A stretch of 64,000 nucleotides of DNA, from positions 6,758,001 to 6,822,000 of the forward strand of contig NC_092605.1 in the NCBI RefSeq assembly GCF_047663525.1. Reading direction: 5' to 3'. The notes below the pieces were generated by a model. The model ran no database searches, had not been told where the DNA came from, and worked only from the letters and a program-made list of their open reading frames with translations. Of the stretch, positions 25,255 to 39,000 are shown in pieces; positions within the stretch are counted from its first letter, which is position 1, and every line of letters starts with the position of its first letter. This DNA comes from Anas platyrhynchos (Eukaryota > Chordata > Aves > Anseriformes > Anatidae). The position numbers and the translations under genes were made by a program.

Positions 25255-28200
25255 CTACACAGAGAGGAAAGATTTCTGGTTAATTCACGATGAATTTTGC
25301 AAAGCGGTTTTTAAGAAATGGAATGTGGATGTCCTGTCACACACCCCGCCCCTTTATTTTTTTATATTGGTAATGTGCTCTCTATTGTAAACTATACAGA
25401 CTACAACAATGTTATTTTTTTAGCCATTAGGGGAAAGGAAATGACATATGGAGAGAATTCAAGTCCCTCCTCATTCCTAGAGAGTCTATCCAGAAAGTCA
25501 GTATGCTGAGCTGCGTCCAAGTGTCGTTTCCTGCTCAGAATTGGGAAGGGGAGTTGGGGGTGGAAAGAGAGAAGGATACGTAACACTAAATTGCTGCTTC
25601 TGATTAACAGCAACATTCTGCAAATGATTTCACAGTATTACTTTGAACAGAACTGAACCTCTGCAGCCCAAATATGTGTAGCAATCCACTGATGAAAGAG
25701 CTATTTTTACATCTGTTTCATATAGTGGGTAAAAATGAAGTGATTTGGATGATGGAAATGTTCCTTGGAGATTATTCAAGATTTTCTGATAACTTTGTAC
25801 ATCCATTCTTCCACATGCCCACAGAGCATAGCTACATACTCCTGGTATTGTAACTATTCTACCACCATGAACCTGTACACAATCCAATCTGTTACAGATA
25901 ACAAATCAAGCAGCTTTCCACTACTTATATAAATAAGAAAACATGTTCAAAAGCTGATTCCATAATTTTCATTTAGTATTGCAATACAAATTGAGAAAGA
26001 TATGAAATAAAGTAGAACACTTTCCTAGTATACTGACTCTTTCACTGCGCTCAGGGATGTAATCCAACCTCTTCCCCAGTGAAATCAGTGCCCTTGATTT
26101 TGCTTTAGTGTGTCAGTCAATTGAAACTCCCTTCCTGACGTATGATTTATACATCATTTCTGGACTTGGCCCATTGTTTTGTTTAAATGATAAGCACAAC
26201 ATTTTAATGTGGTCACGTTCTGCTTAGTAAGAATTAACAGGATTTTTCTCCACCCTGCTTTAATTTTTCTCTCCTTTCCTCATCACTTTAAATCCCAACT
26301 TTACTTTCCTCCCACTAATGACACTCCCTAGGGTAGTGGGTGAACTGCAACCTGGAAACAGGCCATGGCTCTTCCACGAAATATTCTGGCTTCAGCGGAA
26401 GAGTGTCCATTTCCTGGAGCCAGTCTGAGACAGACAGTGCTCTGAAGTCAGAAACAGGACTGGAATCCAGTGACCCTTATTCCACATGAAGTGCTGTGAA
26501 ACTGAAGGCACATCAGTTCTTTCTTAGCCATCTATATGTAGAGCTCCTGCCTGACTTGTATCAGTGCCATGTTATGGATCAGTTAGAAGGAAGTGTTTTC
26601 CAAACACAGTGAACACCGTTACACACTTGCAGGTTGAATGTTCTTCTGAAGTCTGCAAGAGGGTTAGGTACACCCTTCCCAGCCTCAGGATGGCTCACCT
26701 AAATTCCCTCTTACAGTTCTCTAACACGTTTCCTAACATTATATATCTAACATTATTTCCTCTGAAGGTGAGTTGAGCTTAATTTTTTTTTGCTCAGGCC
26801 AAAGAGTTAACACTTAAAAGACTTAAAGAGTTTCCTATTAGGTTTTAAGTGAGAGTGTCAATGTTTTCCTTTCTAGGCCATATATGACCAGTCACAATTA
26901 AACTTCATTAATTACTTCTGTTTTGAATAACAGTACTTTTTTCACAAATTGTATACATTCCCAAGATTTATTCCTATTCTCAAATATTATTTCATTACCT
27001 TATCACAGAAGAGATTCAATACTCCTGGGATAAAGCTATATTCAGCAAAAGGGTAATTATAACCAGAGGTCCCATGGGTTGACTAGAGGAATGGACATGA
27101 GGATTCCCAGGCTCCAGGTTAATTCTACTTGCTACTTTCTGGATGTCTGTGGATAACTTTCTTGTATCACAGTTTGCTCTGCTGCAAAACAGAAGAGACC
27201 TGTGAAATATTGTTGGTTAGTGAATTCCTTTACCCAGAAACCTAAAGCTGTTCCTTCTTGCTGATATACTATCACGTATTTCTGTGCAATGTAAATTATT
27301 TTGTATGGAGCAGCAAGAAGCAGCTTCACTTGAGAATATTTTAGTTTAAATCACAGGAAAAGAAGAACAGATTTCAGCTAATTAAAACACTTCTGGCTTT
27401 TCCATGCTTTAAACCCTTCTTCCTTTATTGGAATGTGAATGGACACCCTACTGAAAATCAGGACCGCAAAGCCTCTGCTCTTCCTTCAGAGCCTCACATC
27501 TTAGAAATCAGCAAGTGGAAGCAATCCCACAAGCAGAATTTCCTAGCATCAGAATTTCAGGAGTGGCCATGTTTTCTGGGATCTTGGACTGAAATCCTGC
27601 CACCAGTCCACAGATAAAATAGCGCTAGCAACAACTCCATTCAAGGCCAGTTGATGTCAGCAGGGGTCTGTTACTGTTGCTCTCAGCACAGCAGTCAGCA
27701 GACTGGCACACAGGCCACCAGGCATTTATTCCAGCCCTTACCCTGAATTAGGCATTTACCAAATAAATAATGCTGGCTCTTAAATCTGGCTAGATAACAT
27801 ACACATACAAATAAGTACCTCTTGCCTTTTGCTCCTACCATTTTTTAAAGCAAGAAACGCAGCCTAATGGGTGACTAGGAGCCTAACCTCAGAAATAGTT
27901 TGCATTTTCTTAGAATAAGGGAGTGACTCACCCCAGTCACTTACTCATAATCACTGTAGTTTGTTGCTTGTGGAAACACATACTGCCAAGAGCAGGACTT
28001 ATTGGTGGATAGGCTGAATACACTTTTCTTGGATAAAAACGAAGTCTTGATCCCCAGAAAGTTAATTATTAAGCCACTGAGCTGACAGGCATCTAGAGAA
28101 GAATTTGCAGTGTTCTATTATTAACTTAGTATATTAAATAATTCTGAAACCAGTATATCAGGAAAGAAAAGTAGAGATAACGCTATTCAACGAGCATTCT

Positions 28201-30225
28201 GAATTCTCATCTCCTTTTCTACATAAAGAGAAGTCAATTTGACTTCATATATGCTAAAAAGCAATTAAAGTAAGCTGTATGTTTTAAAGTAACAGTACCT
28301 GATACAACACTTTTAAAAGATTATGCCTTACATTAAATATTTAGTCTGGTTAAATACTCAGGAATTAGCACATGGTCGTTTCCTGTAACTACAAGAGGTT
28401 GCCTGAGGGATTTTATCTCAGTATTTTCTTAAGAGAAAAATCAGGTGTGTCATACCTGAGCGCCCCACGCTGGATGAAACTTCACAACAACCTCTTAGAA
28501 GCAAAGAAGAAACTGCAATGCTGTCTGTAGCACCCTCTAGCGGAAGATGCATTATTTTACAGAATTGGATCTCAGTATTACTACAGAATCCCGAATTACA
28601 TTTCACAATCCACAAGCATAATTATGTGGTATCAATGGCTTTATGCTGACTTTGCATAACTGTTTTTCTATAGATTAATTTCTTCAACTCTTTACGGACT
28701 ATTTTGTAGCTTACATTTTCATGTTGAAGTTGGAGGTTTAACAACAAAGCAAAGGACACAACAAGGCTTTACAAGGTAATAAGAGCCCTTTCCGCTCGTT
28801 GTCTTTTGTTGTGTTTCCCCAAAACATTAAAGGCTTCAGCACTGCAAGATCAATGGTTCCTTCCACTTTTCATGGGTACCACCACTATGGTAACAGTGGA
28901 ACAACAGCCTAAGAGTGTTGCAGCATCTACGATGCCAGACATGCATTCTGCCTTCAGTCCAGCATTATGCTGCTTCACTACTGCCCTCCCTACAGCTTCT
29001 TGTGTAGTCTTTCATTAGTGCAGAAGATGGGCAGGAGGAGGATCAGGCCATAAGCATGTTTAATTTGTACTCATTTAGCATCACCCCGCTCTCTCTCTCT
29101 CTCAAAAATAGGCAAAGAGATAAGCAACACTGAGACATCAACTTCTTCAGCAAAAGATACAATGGAATTACAATACTCACCGGCCTTAAAAATTCCTACA
29201 GTAAAGCTTTTTACCTGCTCTATCATTTTTTTTTTGATTTATTTTGCTTTAAGGAAAAGCAGCTAACAGTGCAACCAGAAGTATGAAGAAACATTAGTCA
29301 GTTCAGCACAGTGTAATTTTTGCAAGATGTCTTTTGTGATGAAAAAGCTGCTGGGCCTTGTTGACATACCAGTGACAGCAATGTGCATATATGGCCACCT
29401 TCTGAGCTACACTAAGGAACTACCATGGCTTACAGAGTTCTAATCCAATATTGCCATACAAGTGATTGCTGTATAGGAAATACTTCTAACCATAAAAATA
29501 GATAAGAATGCTACAAGTAGCCATTGTCCTGTACATTACCTTCAAAGAGTATATAAGACATAAGTGGCTTTATCAACACTTATGATAATTACCCATATAG
29601 AAAGTTAAAACAATTTGAAAATGTGAAAGAGTTGTGTACTGTAAGTTCGGCTCCCTGATTTCTGTAGTGTAAGAAGTGTTTAGTTCAATAATTAAGGACT
29701 GTCTTCTTTGGGTAGTACATCACATGTATGAGAACACAGGTAGTAAAGACTTGTAGAAGCAAGCTTATCTAGGTAGAATATCAGTCTTCAGGTAGGGAGG
29801 GTACCACTTTTGAACATGTATAATAGTAATGGAAGTGCAACTGATATCTACCACTCCAATTAAGTCATTGCTAAAGAAGTCTGTGGTAACAGTACGAGAG
29901 TGAGGGTAATCTAGGTATAGAAAAGACTATCCTTTTAAGAAATTATAACAACCTTAACATATTTCTTCAAAATATAGGAGGTAGTTTTAACTCTGTTATA
30001 AACAAGGTAGAACTAACCAGATTTCTGTAAGATAGCTGGAGAGAAGCAGCAATCCATTTGCTCTTTAGTAAAACAAGGCTACTGTACACAGAATTCAGAG
30101 CTTGAAATAACCAAGCTGTTTGAAAACATTTAGAATCAAATCTCTATATTCTTCACATTAATCAATATATAATGATATTTACCATAGCAATTTCCTTTCA
30201 AGAGAGCAATTGACACAGCTCAATT
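25255..30225. other. Intergenic DNA downstream of KPNA2
   Basis: AT-rich sequence with a short (CT)n run at about 29,089-29,102 and one CTCF-like motif. Several short open frames on both strands have neither family resemblance nor a convincing pair of splice sites. No gene can be supported. Confidence 0.55.
28528..28546 (-). promoter_or_regulatory. CTCF-like binding motif
   Basis: On the minus strand the sequence CCGCTAGAGGGTGCTA matches the CTCF core (CCACTAGGGGGCGCTA type) at nearly all strongly conserved positions, including C-TAG-GGG-GC. It lies between the end of KPNA2 and the start of SMURF2, a sensible place for a domain boundary. Motif match only. Confidence 0.5.
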
Positions 30226-30625
30226 TGATGTATTGATACCACTTTATTGAACTTGAGACAAATTTTTAAAAGCCTACTCAGTGTTTTGAGTGTAGTAGTT
30301 TATAAGGAGGTTACACAGAGCAAAGTTACAGAGCAACGGCTCATGCTTTGAGAGAAACGTATATTGCCTACCTGCATTCTTATGCAAGACAGGGACAGTA
30401 AAAGACAGAAATCAGAAAAGAACACGTATTTACAAGCATCTCAGAGAGTGAGGTTTACAGTTAACAGTTAAAAATTCACATATGTACAGTTTTGAACTGT
30501 TCAAGTATGGTTCAGTTGGACAAAGTGCTACAGGTCACAAAAAACAAAGAGGGGCTATTAAGACATAGAAATGGCAGACACTTGTGTGCCAAATAACTTG
30601 TACATAGTTACAGTGTATGCAACAT
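30226..30625 (-). other. KPNA2: KPNA2 3' untranslated region
   Basis: From the TAG stop, about 400 nt of non-coding sequence lead to AATAAA (plus-strand TTTATT at 30,243-30,248). The cleavage site is estimated about 15-20 nt further on. The length suits KPNA2, but the exact end is inference. Confidence 0.7.
30243..30248 (-). terminator. KPNA2: KPNA2 polyadenylation signal AATAAA
   Basis: A canonical AATAAA on the minus strand about 380 nt after the KPNA2 stop codon. It is the best candidate for the 3' end of the mRNA. Confidence 0.7.
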
Positions 30626-35619
<4,994 letters not shown>

Positions 35620-36290
35620 CTTGGTTATCAGTTAGATTTCAAGAAGCACAAACTAAAACACAAGTCTAAAAACAGAGTAAAAGGTAAACATCACAAGTTT
35701 ACTCCACAAGAATGCAAGTTAAAATGCTAGGATCAATGCCCAAGACCAAGAGATACTAGCTTATACTAGAAACTTTAACCTCTAACTTGTTTAAAGATAC
35801 CAGTAACATAACAAACTGCCTCTTCAAAAGCTCAATTGTTACAGCAATTTCAAACGTTAATAACAGGCTAGCAAACATATCCTTTTAAAACCCCTTCAGA
35901 CAGAAAACACCAGAATCATTGTTTTTAGGGAGCAAGATGCACATTCTTTCCCATTGACAGCATCTGCTTACTTTAAAGCGCTACTTCCACTGCGCCCCAC
36001 CACTATATCGCACAGACATTCAGCCCATCCCCACCCCTTTAACGCAGAGAAGGCAGCGACACAGAACCCCAGGAAGCTCCAGCGAGAGAGAAATGCCGGC
36101 CGGCCCTACATCCGCGGAGCGCGGTCCCTTGTGACAGAGCAGCTCACACCGCGTCCCCGCCGCACGCCACCACAGCCGGCTCCTCAGGGCCGCAGGCTGC
36201 TCCCCCCGCCCTGCCCCGCGCCTCGGCCTCAGGCCCCACTACCTCCTGCCGCCCGCAGCACGCTGCCACTGCGCCAGGCCGCGCCGGGCG
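35620..36290 (-). other. KPNA2: KPNA2 5' UTR: end of UTR in the start-codon exon, 5' intron and non-coding first exon
   Basis: Upstream of the ATG two acceptor-like sites occur: TGTTTTTAG (exon would start at 35,665) and GTGTTTTAG (35,652). In the CpG island a donor GAG|GTAGTG stands at 36,242. This suggests one non-coding first exon (about 36,243-36,290) and an intron of about 580 bp. The exact transcription start is not visible. Confidence 0.55.
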
Positions 36291-36367
36291 GGATTTAAAT
36301 TTCCCGCTGCCCCGCTCTGCCATTGGCCAGTTCGAGCCATAGCAACGCCCTGATTGGTCGGTTTGAA
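36288..36367 (-). promoter_or_regulatory. KPNA2: KPNA2 promoter: two CCAAT boxes and E2F/CHR-like palindrome
   Basis: ATTGG on the plus strand, hence CCAAT on the gene strand, stands at 36,322-36,326 and 36,353-36,357, exactly 31 bp apart, the spacing typical of NF-Y boxes in G2/M genes. Downstream toward the gene lies a near-perfect palindrome at 36,288-36,307: GCGGGA, TTTAAA, TTTCCCGC. It contains a consensus E2F site (TTTCCCGC) and a TTTAAA core of the CHR type. TTTGAA, the canonical CHR, occurs at 36,362-36,367. KPNA2 expression is known to follow proliferation, which fits control by E2F, NF-Y and MuvB/DREAM. No TATA box was seen. Confidence 0.7.
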
Positions 36368-36465
36368 ATACTGCTCGTCTCGCGATGAGACCGGGCGAAT
36401 CTCCGCCGTGCTCCCGGAAGAGCGGCCCAGACGTCGGGTATTCAAAGAGCCGTCCTCGCCTCGGT

Positions 36466-36490
36466 ACTACAGCTCCCGGCATCCACCGCG
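36466..36490 (+). promoter_or_regulatory. ZNF143-type (SBS) motif, plus strand
   Basis: ACTACAGCTCCCGGCATCC followed by ACCGCG matches the long ZNF143/SIX5 promoter motif (ACTACAATTCCCAGCATGC type). It is about 110 bp upstream of the KPNA2 CCAAT boxes. Confidence 0.6.
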
Positions 36491-36552
36491 CTACCCGCCG
36501 GGACGGTGCCCGTAGGACTAACAGCAGCCAGGCCTCGACAGGCCAGCGAAGA

Positions 36553-36580
36553 CGGCGCAGGGCATGTTGGGATTTGTAGT
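36553..36580 (-). promoter_or_regulatory. ZNF143-type (SBS) motif, minus strand
   Basis: Read on the minus strand: ACTACAAATCCCAACATGCC then CTGCG, a very close match to the same motif, in the opposite orientation to the copy at 36,466. Such motifs mark active, often bidirectional, promoters. Confidence 0.65.
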
Positions 36581-36678
36581 TTCCTAGGGACCAACATCAG
36601 GGAACGAGATTGGGATGTATTGTGCCCATGGTGGGCTGCGAGCCGGGGGTTACTCACGCTCAGGCCCCTCGCTCTGAG

Positions 36679-37015
36679 CATAGAAACATTATGGTTGGAA
36701 AAGCCCTCCAGGATCGTCTGTCCAACCATCCCCTACCACCAATGTCACCCACCAAACCATGTCCAGAAGCACCAGGTCCAACCTTTCCTCAAACGCCCCC
36801 AGGGACGGTGACTCCACCACCTCCCCGGGGGAATCAAACCAATACCTGACTGCTATTTCTGAGAGGAAATGTCTCCTCATTTCCAACCTGAACCTCCCCT
36901 GGTGCAGCTTGAGGCCATTCCCTCAAGTCCTATCGCTAGTTATCTGTAAGAAGAGGCCAACCCCATCTCCCCACACCTTCCTTTCAGGCACTTTGCGTCA
37001 GTCACAGATTTCCTC
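36679..37015 (-). mobile_element. CR1 LINE 3' fragment
   Basis: The sequence beginning CATAGAAACATTATGGTTGG and continuing through CTCCAGGATC, CCAACCTTTCCTCAAACGCC, GGGACGGTGACTCCACCACC and CTTGAGGCCATTCCCTC is the reverse complement of the 3' end of avian CR1. The 5' break is gradual near 37,000. Only the 3' untranslated part and the extreme end of the second open frame would be present. It lies immediately upstream of the KPNA2 promoter area. Confidence 0.9.
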
Positions 37016-37029
37016 ACACACAGACTAAA

Positions 37030-37114
37030 TTTTTGGGTGGATTTGTCTGGTTCCAAGAGTTGGACTCAATGATCCCTTGCAACTCGAGATATTCTCTGAT
37101 TCTACGATTCTGTG
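37030..37114 (+). mobile_element. CR1 LINE 3' tail, opposite orientation
   Basis: TTGGACTCAATGATCCCTTG followed by ATTCTCTG-ATTCTACG-ATTCTGTG, three copies of the 8-bp repeat that ends CR1 elements. It is a heavily 5'-truncated insertion, opposed to the CR1 just before it; the two may be independent insertions or a rearranged one. Confidence 0.8.
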
Positions 37115-38149
37115 CCACTAACCATCAGATCACTGAGCGTTTTCCTGAGATCCCGTGTGATCCCATCATAGAAACATGTACAGGAATTTAAAGAAAATGG
37201 GGAGGGAGACTGCAATTTAAAACAACTCAATAGCACCTAGGGCAGACCAAAATTAAATCATACAAAATAATAAGAAAGTAATCCTTGTAGCAAGCCCAGA
37301 AAATGGACAACTTTGGGATTGTCTCACATTAAGAGGCTGTTTACAAGGGATGGAGTACAAAGGAAAAGTGCCCTATTTCACAGGAGATTTAATTCTAACC
37401 ATAAAACCTGAGGAAAAAACATGATTCTGCCAGCAAGTCAAGCACTTCAACACCTAAAATGTACAGCTCAGGGTAAAGAAGTGCCAAAGATGCACATTGA
37501 TACCTGGGGATTAAGCCACTGTGCTAAACCGATTACACTCCTCTGTAGATGCATGCAGCAGTTAACAAGAATGGATCCAGAGGAGGATTTACCAGAGACA
37601 GTTTACACAGCTTGTTTTAGCCCTACCATTAAGGTCTTTGTAAAATAAAAACATCACAAAACATTTAAGCAAGAGTAGTGAAGTTAAAAGAAGAAAAAGC
37701 ACATCCGTCGCAAACAGATACTGAACAGGACTAGAGTTTTGTAGATGGAAAAAAATAGCATCTTAAAAGTAGAAATTGAACTAAAACACCTGGCTTGCCA
37801 AAGGATCGAAGAAGTGCTGTGAAGAAAGCCTGCCGGGTCATAACTTGTTGGAGCGCGTGCAGTCCAGAGCCGCATACCTTGGCCAGAGGAGCCATGGGGA
37901 CTGCAGGGCCGGGTGTTGCAGGTCAGGGAGAGGGATGGGGAAAACAGCTGAGGCTGCGTGCTGGGGACCTACAAGGGGTGAGCGTGCCTTGGGACGGCAG
38001 CGGGGTATCACAGCTGGAAGGCCTCCCAGAAATACAGGAGACCAGCCAAAGAAGGGCAGGCTGCTGAGGCGAGCTAACATGGCGCTCCAGAACACTAACA
38101 GGGCATGAGGCACGGGCTTAGCTGGGGCTGAGCTAATCCCGTGGGGGAC
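37115..38149. other. Unassigned DNA with two short open frames
   Basis: Non-repetitive DNA between the CR1 tail and the second CpG island. A frame from about 37,278 to a TGA at 37,421 and a second frame, starting at that junction and ending at about 37,648, read like neighbouring pieces of one protein separated by a frameshift. I recognise neither. It may be a retrovirus-derived or pseudogene remnant. The rest shows nothing. Confidence 0.35.
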
Positions 38150-38464
38150 AAAATTGTGAGGCGAGGACTGGGGAAGGGACGGCAACGCCCGGGACGCTCC
38201 CCTCAGGCAGCGCCGCTCGTCAGGGGGCAGCGGCCGCGCCCTCGCGCCCCGCTGAGGGAGCCAAAGGCCGCCGCGCGCCACGGGCCGCGAGCCCTGCCTC
38301 GGGGGGCGGGGCCGATGCGCGCGGTGGGCGGGGCTTCGGGCCCGGCGGGGTCCTGAGGGGCGGTGCGAGAACGGAGGGGGCGGGGCCTTCTGTCAGCCGG
38401 GGGGCGGAGCCAGCGGCAGCCGGGCGGGGCTCTTACAGCACGGCGCTCGCAGCTTTTGCTGGGT

Positions 38465-38537
38465 GACCCAGTGGCCTAATGGATAAGGCATCAGCCTCCG
38501 GAGCTGGGGATTGTGGGTTCGAGTCCCATCTGGGTCG
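38465..38537 (+). tRNA. tRNA-Arg(CCG)
   Basis: A 73-nt tRNA with complete cloverleaf. The acceptor stem GACCCAG pairs with CTGGGTC and leaves discriminator G (38,537). The anticodon arm TCAGC-CTCCGGA-GCTGG gives anticodon CCG, which reads CGG arginine codons. The internal Pol III promoter is intact: A box TGGCCTAATGG at 38,472-38,482 and B box GGTTCGAGTCC at 38,516-38,526. There is no intron and CCA is not encoded. The sequence looks identical, as far as I recall, to mammalian tRNA-Arg-CCG, and I recall that human KPNA2 also has such a tRNA gene nearby. Confidence 0.97.
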
Positions 38538-38548
38538 TACCGCAGTCG

Positions 38549-38552
38549 TTTT
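38549..38552 (+). terminator. RNA polymerase III terminator TTTT
   Basis: The first T4 run after the tRNA, 11 nt beyond its 3' end, in GC-rich flanks. This is the minimal Pol III terminator. Confidence 0.8.
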
Positions 38553-38605
38553 GTAGCGCCGCCGTACGTTGCGCGCGGGGCTCTCCCGGCTTTCCCTAGC
38601 GGCTG

Positions 38606-38625
38606 CGGGCTTCGTCTGAAGCCCG
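38606..38625. other. Perfect 8-bp GC-rich hairpin
   Basis: CGGGCTTC-GTCT-GAAGCCCG: eight base pairs with a four-base loop, about 70 bp downstream of the tRNA. No known role; see the findings. Confidence 0.8.
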
Positions 38626-39000
38626 ATTATTATCGGACCATCGGAGCCGAAAACACTTTTAACGGCGCCGCCCTCTGCTGGGACCGGCGGGAGGGAGGCA
38701 CCGAAAGGAGCCAGCGGCTCGGTGCGGTGATGGCTGCGCCCTGTCACGGGGGAACCCGCCCGTCCCGTCCCGTCCCGGAGCCGTTCCCTTCCCTTCCATC
38801 CCCCCAGGTACACGCGGGGTCTGCGGAGGGAGAGAAGCGGCCCCAGCCCGGGGCCTCCCCGGCACGGAGGGGTGGTCGTGAGGCGCTTGGGGCGGGGGTC
38901 GCCGCGGGTCTGTGGCGGAGCCTGGGGCTGCCGAGCGGCTCCGGGTGGTCCCGCTCCTCGGATGCTTTGTGTGCTGGACTCTGATGCCATCGAAGTCGTA

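Larger units (their letters stand above)
38150..39000. promoter_or_regulatory. CpG island around the tRNA gene
   Basis: CpG-dense DNA with several GC boxes (GGGGCGGGG type) at about 38,295-38,410. It may only serve the tRNA gene, or be the promoter of a transcript on either strand; no coding exon was recognised in it. The long open frames on both strands here reflect high GC content. Confidence 0.6.

Noticed and set aside
38433-38990. Long frames across the tRNA and CpG island
   Set aside because: They read through the tRNA gene and GC boxes; overlapping frames exist on both strands.
38150-39000. CpG island as the start of C17orf58, a KPNA2 neighbour I recall from human
   Set aside because: No segment matching what I recall of that protein was found in any frame listed downstream; the island could serve only the tRNA.
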